A stretch of DNA of 64,000 nt. Source: Odobenus rosmarus divergens. Taxonomy: Eukaryota > Chordata > Mammalia > Carnivora > Odobenidae. Below, piece by piece: positions 21,979 through 35,100 of the stretch. The translations under genes were made by a program, and so were the position numbers. Numbering within the stretch: the stretch's first letter is position 1; each line of letters starts with the position of its first letter. The stretch is taken from assembly GCF_000321225.1 (NCBI RefSeq), contig NW_004450276.1, positions 2,559,760 to 2,623,759 on the forward strand, read 5' to 3'. The notes under the pieces were generated by a model. It did not search any database. It worked only from the letters and a program-made list of their open reading frames with translations, and was not told the origin of the DNA.

Positions 21979-23594
21979 TTATATTTTATATTTATACTTC
22001 TATATTTTTGTATTTCAAAAGGGAACGCTTTTGGTGAACGGCACCCTGGCTGTTTTTGTGAAGTCTAGTCATTCCTTAACGAATATACCTGGTAGAGCCC
22101 TACCAATGTATAAAATGACTTAGTGCAGATCAAGGTTGTCCTATTTCTTCCTGAGATCAGGCTTGGGTGGGGAGGGGGGGTCCAAAACAGAGCAAATCAG
22201 AGACTGTTAGACATTTATTTTCTCCACAACTTGGATTAGAATCAGGTCTTGATGTTACAGAAATTCATATTTTGTGGAAAAACCCATCATCGTCTTTTGT
22301 GAAACAAAAATATCCTCAAGAAAAAGAACTCATCCTTTCTTTCCCTCCCTCCCTTTATTATAGACCACATTTAAAAATTGTTCTCGAAAAAATAGAAACT
22401 GTATGGGTCTTGCATGTACACATATGGGCTTTTGGTTCAAACAATCTATAATACTGACATTTACTTTCCTGCCAATGTTCTCTTTTACATCAGATCAAAA
22501 CAGTGGTTTAGCAGATGTTTATCCTGAATATTTGCTCCAGTACGGGGTTTGCAGATCAGTAATATCAACATCAGTTCTTACAAATGTAAACTCTTGGTGC
22601 GCTACCCACATCTACTAAATCTGGAACTCAGCACAGCAGGGGAGCCCACCCTCTATGTTTCAACACACCGTGCAGGAGATTTTGATCTACGCTCATGGTT
22701 GAGAGCCCCTGCTCCATGAAATACCCTCCCTGCGTTTCTTCTGGGCTTCATCATCTTTACTCTGTGACTTTTGGCTTCTCATAAAATTCAACCTTAACTT
22801 AACCACCTTAGCCAATCAGATTGTCAAATTTCAAAGTATTTTATTTTCTCACTTCTTGCCTCTGAGATAGACTCATAAAAATTTAATCGATGACTTATTT
22901 CCCTAGTACACTGGCAAGGAATTGAAATTAATAGTTGGAGAGAAAGGGAAGTTGGGAGCTTTCTGCCAATACTTAGTTTACTTACTGTGCTGTATTTCAA
23001 ATGATCCCAACCATTTCATACACAAATTTCTAGTGATACCCTTTAAAGACACCAAGTTTGACAGAATTTCCCTGTCAGAAAGTGCCTAGTGTAAAGATAA
23101 TAGAAGTTTCCCAGAATAAGAATGACTATTTTATGTGGTGGGTCACTGTGAGAATATTACCTAACAGGATCATGGTCTCAGTCAGGGAAGTTAAAATTTG
23201 CGTTTAGAATCTACTTTCAGATCATTAGAAAATCAGACACTTTTACCTGCTCTCTTTTAAAATTAAGAATTAGGAAGGAGATGACTTTGGTAGCATACCG
23301 AGTGAAAAATGTAACTTAAGACTGGTAAGAAATTAAGAATTCATCCAGTAAACTCTCCCTTATGGTGGAAGAGCATTCTACCACACTCATTCAGTTAGCT
23401 TTCATTGATGGTCCAAATATAAGTCAGTCCCTGCTTTGGAGGAGCTCAGGGGCTGGTGGAGAAGCCCAGAACTCCCATCCCGTACAGGATGGGACTAAAC
23501 CTACTCTATCAAGAGCCATTGTTTGAGACTCAGCTTTACCATAGATACCTCAATGGTTGGCTTCGCTGGGGAAGAAAGATTGGCTAGGCCAGGA
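21979..23594. other. Unique-looking intron sequence (1.6 kb)
   Basis: No repeat recognised with confidence; 22625-22710 could be a worn MER5-type end. No exon seen. Confidence 0.4.
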
Positions 23595-23790
23595 GCCCAC
23601 GGTGCGGTGATAGAGTCGTGGGGTTAAACTGGCTGCGGCCCTGACCAGCTAGTTGTAGGATATTCGACGTGTTATTTTTAGATCCTCAGTTTCCTTATTT
23701 TTAATACAGGAAAACTAGTATCTGTGTCTAGATACTACGAAGCTGATATGATGTAATGCTTCACTTAAGAAGTTTGTACTAAATGCTAGC
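23595..23790 (+). mobile_element. MIR SINE, sense, diverged
   Basis: GTGGGGTTAAACTGGCTG, GACCAGCTAGTTGTAGGAT, then ATCCTCAGTTTCCTTATTTT and ACTAAATGCTAGCTA follow the MIR order. Confidence 0.65.
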
Positions 23791-23849
23791 TAGGGTGCCA
23801 GGCAATGTGCTAGGGACGGATAAAACTTAGATAAAATCCCATTTTGACA

Positions 23850-24622
23850 GATGTCATCGCCATCCACTTAGTTGCTTAAGCTCAACCCATCCTCCATTTC
23901 TCTTGGTCCCTCTCCTGGGCTCAGATTATTCGTACGTGTCCATGTTTCTCCATCCCTGCTGCTGCCATGTTAGCTTGTCTCGTCTGGACTATGAAGATCA
24001 GAGTAGCCCTCCCAACGGTCTCTTTCTTCCCCTGGAGGCTCTCCCCATGACAGCTAGGGTGATTTTCTCAATATTTAAACTGGATCCTCTCTCTGTCCTG
24101 CCAAAAAAGGAAAACCTATTGTGGCTTTCCATGGCTGTAAGATAAATCGAGACTTCTTACTGTCATTTTTTAAAAGCAGGGCACAAACTGGCTTCCATTG
24201 GCCTGACTTTCCGGTGTCATTTCCTGCCAGTCCCCCACCCCACCATCCTCACCTCTCACAGCCCCCTCCGGTCTCCACAGTTCTCCCCTCCAATGTCTTT
24301 CTGTTGGTCTGTTAGGCTTGGAACCTCTTCTGTCCATTGGAATCTCTTCTTACCTTTCCGGTCCCAACGAATGCTCACCTCCTCAGAGGTTTCTTCTTGA
24401 CCACCGTCTTCCCTACCACCCTGCTTCCTTCCTCCACAGAACTTTAACGTAGTACTTTACTGATTGTGTCATGCATGTGTTTACCTATTTCTTAGCTTTC
24501 TTTGTCACAAGTAGGATGCAAGTGCTGGGAGCCCAGTGTTCTTATTTTACCATTTTTCACTGGACTTCCAGGGCTGGCCCCAATGCCTTTCTCACAGTAG
24601 AAACAAATGTTGAATGAAAGTG
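23850..24622 (+). mobile_element. LINE-2, 3' part, sense
   Basis: CTGACAGATGTCATCGCC-type start. Then CTCCCCATGACAGCTAGGGT, CACAAACTGGCTTCCATTGG, CTCCTCAGAGGTTTCTTCTTG, GTGCTGGGAGCCCAGTGTTC and the tail AATGTTGAATGAAAGTG: the well-known L2 3' order over about 750 bp. Confidence 0.78.
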
Positions 24623-27119
24623 TCTCTTCTCTTGAAGTAAGCAGAATAACGAAGAGATTAAGTCCAATGGCCGTTTATAATGTAGCGTGATGGCGATGGC
24701 AGGGGAAGGATTCATCCCTTAGGGGCATCCAGGAGAAGTATTACCAAATACTTGGGAATAAGAGAAAGCATCCCAGAGAAAATGAGGTCTCGAGAGTTCA
24801 GGGATCTCTAATAAATAACTATATTGGAGGTTACAGTAATCACATTTAAATGTTTAATTTCATACAATTTTGACATCAAAGCAGTGTTTTTCGATTTTTT
24901 TTGTCATCACCACCTTAAGGAAAACCTTTTTGAGACAGTTTTTTCCTAATCACCATCCCCTCTTCCCAATGACATTGTATACCACAAATATACTGTACAT
25001 CTGGTTATGTACTCTGTGTGTACCTATGCTTTATACCAAAAAAGGGTTTTTTGTTTGTTTGTTTTTTACCTTGTAAGAGCAAATTTTTGCTCCCTTGGGG
25101 GCACAGTCGCTCTCATTGAAAAGGCATGTATGAAAGCAATATAGATCATGGGACCAAGTTTTGAATAAAATGCAGTTGATGTACCTTTGTAGTACTTGCT
25201 CTTTGAATGTCAAGTGCACTTTGTATTGTTTAAAAAAAATTGTTTTTTCTTTGTTTCCATTGGGAGAAAAAGAGATGAAATTGCTTTTTTTAAATGTGAT
25301 ATACATGCTTATTGAAGGTGAAAAGTCCCCATTAGAATCGCAACCTAAGTCCCACACAATGATGTCTGCCATATGTGATGGGGCACCTGCCTCCATGAAG
25401 AACATTAAAAGATATATTAGAAGAACTTGTATTTTTAGGGAAAAAATGTGACAAGACAAATGCACAGTAATCATTGCACAGTTCGGGGAGGAACATGTGG
25501 GGGCTGGTTGATTCTGAGAGTACTCGATGGTATGTGTGTTAAGGAAGATGACCTAGTAAGGCCGTGTTGCCAAAGAGGTGATTTAGAAATGGCGATTAAA
25601 TTATTAGGTAAGTGAGTGCTGAAACAGTTACCTGGAAGAAAATGAGGGCTAGGAGAGCTGGGTTGAAGATTCATGGAGAGAAGAAAACATTTTCGGAGAG
25701 AGTCTGTACTCTGGCTTCCATCCGGCTATCACTGTTCCTGGAGGTGAGTGCTGTTTGGAATGGGCGCATTAACACAGGTAGATGCCAAGCGGTTATTCCT
25801 TGGACCGCGGAGTGCACAGAGTTGGGGCAGAGAATGCTGGTAGAGGAGTTTTTAATCGTGAAAGGTAGCCCGAGGGCAAATCATGTATTACTCAACACGT
25901 TCCACTTGCTTATCTTTCAGGAATTTTAAGAAGGTTAAAGCGCTAAGTTGGTTAAATGGCTTAACTCTGTAGGCTCCATTTATCTTCTTGTTGTTGTTTG
26001 GCCCCTACACATGGACTCCACGTCAGTGTTATACTAAGAAGGGCATCACCCATTAAATGGTGGGCTTCTAATTCTGTACTCTTCGCAGAATTTGTTTTCA
26101 TTAGCCAAGTAGAATTGAGCTTTGTTGCTGTGCAATGAAATGAGGCGTGACTTAGCTTGATGGTCCCTGAAGGATGCTCCGGGAGGGTGACATTTAGTTC
26201 CCTTGAGGCAGATGTTTCTATTTATACCAAGGATAGTTTTTGCAGTAACACAAGAGACAAGATATTTCCTAGTTTTATGGACAGATACATCCTTTTATTT
26301 CATTTCCCACTTAACCAGCCTCCTTGTTGCCGATTATTCTTCTTTCTCATCTATTTAATGTAATCTTGACTTTCTTGACAAATGAATGTAAATCATCACT
26401 TTCATAATGCCTCTCCCTTAAGAAACTTCGTGCTAATCCGTACCGCCTGCGGACTGCCGAACTTGATTAACTGGCGAACCCACACTGCTCTTCTTTTTCC
26501 ACCATTCTTTCTGAGACTCCAAGGTTTAATCTGTTTTCTTTTCCCTAAAGCCTGTTCCCTTCAGCTGCCTCTCAAATCCTTTGCCTTCTCATGCTTACAG
26601 CCTGCCTTCTGTTCTTTCCTGTAGCGCCCCTAACTTCTGCCTTCTGTTACTGGGCACAAGATATGCACAGATCACGGCTTCTGTCCATGATGGTCCCTCT
26701 CATACTAACTTCGAAACAAAGTGCTCGCCGCCCGAGTTCTAGCAGTGTTTGCCTACATGGTGGTCACCCCAGTTCACTCTTCCCTTGATAGTGTATAAAC
26801 GAATCTCGTGAGTTTATTTAAGACCTCGTGTATCTTTTTACCCAACCAGTGTTCCAACCCTGGAGAAGGCTTGCTGTCATGTATTTTGACACGCTATATA
26901 CATGGACTGATGGCTGCACTAAATAAATGGACATTACATGAATTTTATTTGTTAGAGCACTTCACAAATGAGAAAAGGATATTGGATTATTCTTGTTTGG
27001 ATGAGAATGGATAGCACAGATTTTGCCCTGTAGGCAAGTTTTCCCCTTGTGTACAAGTTCATAGATTATTACTATGATACTGACCTCTAAAGTTTTTCAT
27101 TTTTATGTAATATTAGGAT
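24623..27119. other. Unique-looking intron sequence (2.5 kb)
   Basis: No exon, RNA gene or clear repeat recognised. The 147-codon minus frame at 25031-25474 has no recognisable domain and no coding neighbours. Confidence 0.4.
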
Positions 27120-27800
27120 TTTTGTGCAATTGTTGTGATAAAATTTGTATATTTTAAGTATACTGTTCAGTGCCATTAAGGGTATTCATTCACATTGCTA
27201 AGCAACCATCACGACTGTCCATCTCCAAAATGTTTTCATGTTCTCCAACTGAAACTCTGTCCCCATTAAACACTCATTGCCCACCCCTCTCTCCCCAGCC
27301 CCTGGCAACTACCGTTCTACTTTCTCTATGAATTTGACTACTGTAGGAATAGTACTGCCTCACGTAAGTGGAATCATACAGCAATTGTCCTTTTGTGACC
27401 GGTTTGTTTCACTTAGCTTGATGTCTTCAAGGTTCATCCCCGCTGTAGTACGTGTCCGAATTCCTTTCCTTTTTAAAGCTGCGTAATACCCGGGGCACCT
27501 GGGTGGCTCAGTCGGTTAAGCATTTGTCTTTGGCTCAGATCATGATCTCAGGGTTCTGGGATCGAGCCCTGCGTCGGGCTCTCTGCTCAGCAGGGAGTCT
27601 GCTTCTCCATCTGCCCTTCCCCCCTCGCTCACTCTCGCTCTCTTGCTCTCAAATAAATAAATCTTTAAAAAAAACCGTGTGATATTCCGTTGCATGTGTA
27701 CACCACGTCTTGACAATCATCTATCGGTGGCCTCGTGGGTTGTTTCCAACTTTTGGCTGTTGTGAATGAGGCTGCTGTGAACCTGGGTGTACAAATAGAC
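27120..27800 (-). mobile_element. L1M-type LINE-1 3' end, antisense, split by a SINE
   Basis: TTTGTGCAATTGTTGTGATAA, CCATCACGACTGTCCATCTC, CTCCCCAGCCCCTGGCAAC and GTGGAATCATACAGCAATTG read as the reverse of an old L1 3' region. After the SINE at 27492-27677 it resumes with TGATATTCCGTTGCATGTG and GTGGGTTGTTTCCAAC. Confidence 0.8.
27492..27677 (+). mobile_element. CAN-type SINE, sense, inside the L1M relic
   Basis: Head GGGGCACCTGGGTGGCTCAG, tail AAATAAATAAATCTTTA(n). Target duplication is worn (GCGTAATAC / CGTGTGATAT). Confidence 0.95.
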
Positions 27801-28400
27801 CTCCCAAGAACTTTCCAAAGGGAACTGTTACGTTCAGACAACTGATGCTGTTCCTTTAGACTATCTCTGTGGCATAACTTGCGTTCCTCCTACACCATAT
27901 AGTCCCTCGTTTTTAAAATGCTGCTGGGCAATAGTACGTGTAAATTTTAAATATGTACCATCTCCCCCTGGTCGAATCGTGATCTTTTTCAGCAGCCTCT
28001 TTTTATAGTACAAGAAAATTAGGAAAAAAATGTTTGGAGAACTAAATCTAAAAATCAACTTATTTTTAGTAGCATATATTTGTTCTCAACATGGCTAATT
28101 GTTCCAGATAATTACCCATCTTGGACTACAAGTATTGGACGCTATGCAAACATTAAAGTTTGAAAAATATACAGTATCTATTAAGGCTTTGGTTGCAGGT
28201 GAATTTGTATCCTCCTATGCAGCAGCAATTCAACATAAAAATATTGAGGTCCTAGTTGGAAAACAAATTTGGCAAATCAAATATTGTATGCGTCTAAAAA
28301 ATGTGAAAATATTATCCTAATTCACTTTCATGTTTCACTATTGATTTGCATGTGGTGAATTTCTACTTGTATCGATTCTAAGAGTTTTTATACACTCCGT
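27801..28400. other. Unique-looking intron sequence
   Basis: A 73-codon + frame at 28099-28320 has no recognisable domain or splice context. Confidence 0.35.
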
Positions 28401-28415
28401 GAAGATGGGGATTTT

Positions 28416-29011
28416 TTTTAATTAATTTTTTTGATGTAGTGTTCCATGATTCATTGTTTGTGCATAACACCCAGTGCTCCATGCAAAACGTGCCCTCTTT
28501 AATACCCATCACCAGGCTCACCCATCCCCCCACCCCCCTCCCCTCTAGAACCCCCAGTTTGTTTCTCAGAGTCCATAGTCTCTCATGGTTCATCTCCCCC
28601 TCCAATTTCCCCTCCATTTTTCCCTTCCTACTATCTTTTTTTTTTTTAAACATATAATGTAGTATTTGTTTCAGAGGTACAGGTCTGTGATTCAACAGTC
28701 TTGCACAATTCACAGTGCTCACCATAGCACATACCCTCCCCAATGTCTATCACCCAGCCACCCCAACCCTCCCACCCCCACCACTCCAGCAACCCTCAGT
28801 TTGTTTCCTGAGATTAAGAATTCCTCATATCAGTGAGGTCATATGATACATGTCTTTCTCTGATTGACTTATTTCGCTCAGCATAATACCCTCCAGTTCC
28901 ATCCACGTCGTTGCAAATGGCAAGATTTCGGGGTTTTTTTCTGATGGCTGCATAATATTCCATTGTATATATATACCACATCTTCTTTATCCATTCATCT
29001 GTTGATGGACA
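28416..29011 (-). mobile_element. Carnivore LINE-1, 3' end only, antisense, with target duplication
   Basis: About 600 bp of L1 3' UTR in reverse (GTGTTCCATGATTCATTGTT, AGTCCATAGTCTCTCATGG, CATTGTATATATATACCAC, ATCTGTTGATGGACA) with a T-rich start. Perfect 15-bp target duplication GAAGATGGGGATTTT at 28401-28415 and 29012-29026. The minus-strand frame across it shows the W-Y-I-Y-T-M-E-Y-Y signature of the ORF2 end. 5'-truncated, dead. Confidence 0.9.
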
Positions 29012-29404
29012 GAAGATGGGGATTTTATCTGTTTTGTTTATTGCACACAGGAAGTCATTAGATACTGGATGCATATAAATGAATAATTGTAACAGTATCA
29101 TTTGGAAAGTCCTCCATAGATTCCTTCATGCTTTAAAGTGAAATTAATAGAGACTAGACCCCCCCAAAAAAAAACCCCACAAAGGACACAAATAATAGTA
29201 TAAGTCGAGGGTTTTTTTATGGTTTATTATTCTAATTTTAATGACCAACTAATTCAAGGCCTCTGCATGCTAGTATGGAGGAGGTGAAGAAGATGAACTT
29301 TTACAAAGCTTTTTCAAAATTTTTGCCCTTGATAGTAACTCAACATTGATTCACTTTCTGATACCTTATTATGTGACATTTTTTTAAAAAATGTATAGTT
29401 TGGG

Positions 29405-29520
29405 TTTTTCTAAAAAAGTAATAATATATATATATAAATTTCTTAAAAAGTAGTAATATATATAAAAATATATACATATAAAATATAAATAATATAAAAA
29501 TAATATATATAAAAAAATCT
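29405..29520. repeat. AT-rich low-complexity stretch
   Basis: Dominated by TATATA and AAATAT blocks, more than 90 percent A or T. Confidence 0.85.
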
Positions 29521-29526
29521 GCTGCC

Positions 29527-29850
29527 TTAAATTCACACTTGTCGTTGTGAATACCATCATGTCATCCACCGATGGCACCAGGAGCATTGGGCCCATTGTC
29601 CTTTGAGCCTCCCAGCCACCTTTGCTGTGTTTGTTCTGCAGAAATGTCACTGTCTTCTGGAACAGCTCTGGAGGAAGGTGGTGGCCAAGACCATCCAACT
29701 GGACATGTGCTTTTCTGGGCTATGACCATCCTAGTAGATCTCCATGGGGGCACCTCCAGGGCACAGATCAGCTCTGTGCTGGGGCATACCGAATCCTTCA
29801 GGCTTCAGAGAGCCATGCGGTAGTGCTACCAGTCAGGAACTAAACATTTT
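29527..29850. other. Unassigned, less AT-rich stretch with overlapping short frames
   Basis: Frames of 63-104 codons on both strands overlap here. Base composition differs from the AT-rich DNA to its left. It could be part of a processed pseudogene or an old repeat, but I recognise neither. Confidence 0.3.
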
Positions 29851-30067
29851 TTACCTGAGTGGGGTTCCATGGTGTGACCAATGCTGAAAAGAAATTCACC
29901 AAGCATGGCAGATAATCTGTTCTCCCTTTTATGTTGTTATCCATATTATGATTGCTAATTTAAAATATAATCGAGACACTGTGTAATCAATTGAACAGTT
30001 CGTACCACCATTTTGTGAAGGTAGAGTGCTAACGTATTTGGGGTTTCTTTTAAGAAAATCATATTTT

Positions 30068-30179
30068 GGGGGCACCTGGCTGGCTCAGTTGGAGAAGCGT
30101 GTGACTCTTGATCTCGGGGTTTTGAGTTCGAGCCCCACATTGGGTGCAGGGATTACTTAAATATTTTTTTTTATAAAAA
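30068..30179 (+). mobile_element. Short CAN-family SINE, sense
   Basis: GGGGGCACCTGGCTGGCTCA head and GAGCCCCACATTGGGTGCAG, no CT-rich segment, T-rich then A tail. Imperfect flanks AAGAAAATCATATT and AAGAAAATATTATT. Confidence 0.9.
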
Positions 30180-30206
30180 AAGAAAATATTATTTGTTTTC
30201 ATGTAT

Positions 30207-30208
<2 letters not shown>

Positions 30209-30244
<36 letters not shown>
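30209..30244 (+). repeat. (AC)18 microsatellite
   Basis: Uninterrupted AC units, near the tail of the SINE at 30068. Confidence 0.97.
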
Positions 30245-30249
<5 letters not shown>

Positions 30250-30334
30250 CGTCTTTTCAAATGACAAATGAAATGATGGAAATCTGCAATAAGACATGGA
30301 AGAAGGGCATGGAAGAAATCAGGGGTGTTTTTTT

Positions 30335-30538
30335 TGTTTGTTTTTAAAGATTTTATTAATTAATTAATTAATTTGACAGAGACACAGCAAGAGAGGGAAC
30401 ACAAGCAGGGGGAGTGGGAGAGGGAGAAGCAGGCTTCCTGTGGAGCAGGGAGCCCGATGCAGGGCTCGATCCCAGAACCCTGGGACCATGACCTGAGCTG
30501 AAGGCAGATGCTTAATGACTGAGCCACCCAGGCGCCCC
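30335..30538 (-). mobile_element. CAN-type SINE, antisense
   Basis: AAAGATTTTATTAATTAATT start with a small (TTAA)n expansion and GAGCCACCCAGGCGCCCC end. Target duplication AGGGGTGTTTTTTT / AGGGGTGTTGTTTT at 30321-30334 and 30539-30552. Confidence 0.95.
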
Positions 30539-30552
30539 AGGGGTGTTGTTTT

Positions 30553-33500
30553 AATTCATATTTTACCTCCCTGTTTGTGGTTTTTGTTAGATTAACATAA
30601 AGGGGGTTAGGAAGAACCCAGAGCTAGTCTTCTAGCCCCACATGTTGGCCATTTGCTTCCACATTTATAGTCTTTCTGTCAGTGGTAAGCTCTGGAAGGT
30701 TGAATTAGGGATAAGGTCTGATGGAAGGCTTCCCAAATTCATTCCTTTACAAGATTTATGCAGTCATGGCTCTGATGTTTAATTAGGATTTTTTTTACAT
30801 CTGATTTTTTTTCTATCTGTAGGAATATTTCAAACTATTCACCTTTTTTTTCCTGTAGGAGTTCTGATATATACAGATGTGGAGGCTGAGTTCATCAACT
30901 GTTCCAGGGAGAATTTTCTTTTTAGCAGATTACAATGTGTTTGGAACCTTCTGCTAAGGAAGGGGACTTTCCTTAATGTCTACTTCTCTATACCAATGTT
31001 CCTTCTTCAGTGACTCTGGCTTCTAGAGAGCACTATCCTCAGGGGGCTCAGCTTGTCCAGCCATCTCTTCTCACCGTTGTCTGGAGTAATTCTGTCATTA
31101 TAGACCTATTCCTCCCTGGAGTGACCCCACTCTGGGTTTCACTTTTCTTATTTGGTAGCCCTCTCCGCCTCTAGTTCCCTTAGAATCTAGGGTCCATGAT
31201 TTTCCCCTTGATTCTATTTACATAAATTTATGTGTCAGACAATATGTCCTTTGTCTTTAGCATTTTGATAACAGCTATTTTTTGGCCATTGTACTTCTAC
31301 CCAAGTCTGGACCTCCTCAGTATGGTTGGGACATGCCAGTGGCCCCCAATCTGGACTCTGTCATCCCAGGAGGGAGTTCATTTACTGCCTGGTGAGACAC
31401 AGCTGCCTCAGAGTATTGAAATCTTTCTGGTGCTCTGGAGATAGAGCCTGAGGTGAATATCCCCCTTTGGATATTCCCTTACTCCAAAACCAGATACCTC
31501 TCCACCCTCACAGTCAACAACTGATCTAATTCTGGGGAATGGGTACTCCATCTTGGCCACTTGCCCAGCAGAAACTAGTAGCATGAGATCCTCAGAAGCC
31601 TTGACTGTGTGGTCTTTCTTTAGAACGCTGCAAAATGTCCAAAAATCCTGGGACAGAAGAGTCACAATAAAAATTTATGAAAATGTATAAAAATAGAAAT
31701 AGCTTCTCACACTGCCCCGAAGACCGCAAATAAAAGCACAAACAAATAAAAGCACAAACACAACCATAGGTAGTGTTCACTTTTGTATAATCCAAGATGG
31801 CTTTCCTACCTTCTCTCTCTTCAAACTAATTGTTCTCTTTTAGGGTTTTTTTTTTTTTTCCAAAAAGTTTGTTTTTTCACTTCACTTTATACTTAGAAGA
31901 CAAAAGTTCGCAGGTGGTAACACTCTTATGTGGCCCCCAGTCTGTAAACCCGTCGTCATCCGTGCTCTGGGTTTCCCCCTTCTCACCTCCTCAGGATTTC
32001 CCGCCTTCGTTCATCTTTCTCTTAGCTACAGCATCCAGTCTTTCTCTCTCTACTGGATCATTCCATCAGCATGACATACTGTGGAGGTACCCATCCTAAA
32101 AGCCTTATATCCCAGCTCCTTCAGCTACAGCGGCATCCCTCAGCTCCCCTCCCAAGTCAGACTTTCTTAGTTGAATGGTTGCTGCACTTAAACTTCTCTC
32201 CTGTCCCCTCACCGAACTCTATCCCCTCAATTCCAACAACTCCAGCAAATTGTTCTGAGCAGGGGCAGCAATCTGTGCTGTCAGGTAAGTCAAAAGCTTT
32301 GTTTTTTTGTCTTAAGCTGTCAGCATTCAGAATGGTTGACCACTCTTTCCAACTTAAAACGTAGTCTGCTCTTGGCTTCTGTGATACCATGTTCTTTGGC
32401 CATCCCTTGCTAATTCCTCCCTTCCCCTTCCCTTCCTTCTTGGTGGGGAGGGGTAGGCTCCTTCCTCTATATTTAACCTCTTCAGCACTCAGCATATGGC
32501 ACTCATCTTTTCTTTTCTCTCTACTCTCCACCCTGAACTCCCAATTTATATATATAGCCTATATAGCATCTCCACTTACATGTTCATTCAGACCATTTCC
32601 AAAATGTACCCAGCTTTACCAGGACAGCACTAGTCCAAGCCACCATCATCTCTCATCGGGGCTCTGTTTCTTCTCTTCCTCCTTTCCGAAGTGTTAAGTA
32701 AAATTAGAGAAAATTGGCACCACGCAAATTTAAGCCTGGGGCAAGTAAAAATGGGAAAGGAGAGGATACTTTGAAAAACTATATATATTTAGCAAGTAGA
32801 ACAGACTACAGTGAGCCAGTGGGAAATGGGAAAGAACTAAGAGGCAGGAGTCCAGGCTTAGGTGCTATTAAAGAAAATGGGGAAAATAAAGTTTTGACTA
32901 GATGACTTAATCCTTGGATGTGTTGAACTGTGGATTGTCTGTTGGATATTCTTGGAGGCAGTTGGATATAGAACTAAGCCTTGGGGGCTAAATATATAGA
33001 CCTAGGAACCAACCATCTTAGATTATACCTGAAGCCATGGAAGTGGATTAATCACTTGGGAAACTTGTGTAAGTGAGTAAACGAGAGTCCCAGGCCTGCT
33101 TCTCAGGCTCCTTTTGACTTCTTTCTTAGTCTCCCTTCTGTTACTTCTCCTCTCTTCATGGCCACACATCACCTACATTTACCCCTGCTTATTCCCTTCC
33201 TAAGCTACATGCAGAGTGAAGCACAATGTCCCATGAACCTTTTCAGTCTTGTTATTCACAAAGATAAGCACGTACGTCCACTTTCTTTATAAAGTTTTTG
33301 GCACTAAATAATCTTAATTATCTAGACTAAGCAGGAGAGTGACAACACTTGACAAACAAGTACAGTCACACCCTCCCTGGCCCCCCCAACCAGGGATGGA
33401 TTATCTGACATTCCAGTGATGGTGCAGGAAGCCAAGAATCTCAAGCAGCAAACAAAACAAAGCTTTAAGTCCTTAAAGTAATTAGAACATCTAGGCCCTG

Positions 33501-34074
33501 AAACTGGAGTCTGTTTTCATCTCTTTTACCTACACTTCTAATGAGCTTGGTCTTCTGACCGTGGCTGTTAATTTTGAATTGTATGAAAATCCTAAATGGA
33601 AATTTCTATCCTTGTGTTTTGGCAGAAGGAAGAAAATCAGATTCCTTTGTGGTCACTTCATTTGATCATCCATTATGGATCCTAGCAATTGCTGAAGGAC
33701 TCAGAGACTCTCACTTACTTGGGACGTCACAATCTTCATCTAAAAATCTTGGCTTCCTGGACGTAGGACAGTTCTAGACGAACACCTATTAGAAAAGTGG
33801 CTTAACAAACTGGACCTTACATATAACATCCAGATAATGTTGAAATAATGTTTTAAGCGGAATAGGATGAAGCAGAAAGGCATTCTGATTTTTGAAGAGC
33901 ATGAAACAATCCATTCTAAAGTCATTCCATTGAAATGATAAATTGACATCACATTCTCCTTTTGTTGGAAACATCAAACATTCACTGATGGTGTGGTTAG
34001 CCTTGAGTTCAAACGTCACCGTGAGATACTTCACACTTGAAGACCCATCTATATTCTTGGGGAATGTTGAGATC
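30553..34074. other. Mostly unique intron sequence (3.5 kb)
   Basis: No exon or RNA gene recognised. 31950-32700 is pyrimidine-rich; 32630-32670 (CCAAGCCACCATCATCTCTC) looks like an L2 scrap. The longest frame (124 codons, minus, 32157-32531) has no domain. Confidence 0.4.
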
Positions 34075-34240
34075 AAGAAATGTTTATTGAGTGCCCAGTA
34101 TTTGCCAGGCCCTGGGAAAATGATGATGAATAAGAGGTAGTTTCTACCTCAACAGGCTTACAGTTTGGTGAATTTACGGTCTAGCTAGACAAGACCTGCA
34201 TAAAAGGTACAGAGCAGTACAGAGTGGAGGATGTCCGGGG
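34075..34240 (-). mobile_element. L2/MIR-class 3' end fragment, antisense
   Basis: ATGTTTATTGAGTGCCCAGT, TTTGCCAGGCCCTGGGAAA and GGCTTACAGTTTGGTG, the reverse of the ancient L2 tail. Confidence 0.65.
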
Positions 34241-34820
34241 CCAATGGAATAGCATACACATTAAACGCTATCAGATGTCACCGGGGGAGGTCTCATGGGC
34301 GGCCATAGAGTGACGGGAGAATAATTTACTGCTGTCTCTTCAGCAGCAGTGGCCAGGAACCAGGGAGCCCAGTGTCTTTTGACTTTCCAACCCAACTCAC
34401 ATGGCTTCACCCTAGCTTCTCTGTCTACCTGCTCCCCTTTGGAACCTGTCCCAGGCCCCGGGGATCCGTCCCTTCTCTGCGCCCCTGACGCTTCCACCCT
34501 TTGTTTCTCCACTTCACTGAAATGCCTGGGATGCGTTGCAGTTGTTGGCGGGACTGTTTCTCTTTGAGATTCAGATCTCGAACTGTAGGTTTGTCTTGTC
34601 CATTTTTCAGTCTCTACTTTCTAACTGCCTAATCCGGTACCTAGACTATTGTTAGTGCCCCTCAAAACAGTGTTCTTAAGTGAGTGAATAAAGAATTGAA
34701 TGAATTTACAAGATGCCAGTTGGCCCTGAAGGAAGTTTGCAACTTTGCATTTTCTCAATCAGTAAAACGAAGGCCTTTATGCAGGCACGTGGTAATCAGA
34801 AATAAAGAAAATTAAATAGG
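34241..34820. other. Unique-looking intron sequence
   Basis: 34660-34705 (AGTGAGTGAATAAAGAATTG) may be an L2 tail; otherwise nothing recognised. Confidence 0.35.
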
Positions 34821-34821
34821 G

Positions 34822-34970
34822 GCTCTCAAACTTCAGTGTGTTTGAGTTACTTAAGACTCATGCAGATAATATGAACGCCCACCTCAGACTTAGTAAGTCT
34901 GAATTTCAAAGCATCTGAATTTCTTAAAGGCTCCCTAGGTGATATATACCGCCAAGGTGGAGAATCATTT
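34822..34970 (+). mobile_element. MER5-like hAT element, sense, shortened
   Basis: GGGCTCTCAAACTTCAGTG, CAAAGCATCTGAATTTC, GCTCCCTAGGTGATATA and CCAAGGTGGAGAATCATTT keep MER5 order. Confidence 0.68.
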
Positions 34971-35100
34971 AAAATCTCATGTAGTTGACATTTGGGGGAA
35001 TGAATATTGGTCTTCTAGATAACTGTCCCTGGCTGTGGTGAACAAGCAAATATTTTAAATTTGATGGAAATGTATGTGAAATTTTCTCCTTCCTTCTTTT

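Noticed and set aside
25031..25474. 147-codon minus-strand frame
   Set aside because: No domain, no splice sites or promoter in sensible places, low-complexity F/K/I-rich sequence typical of chance frames.
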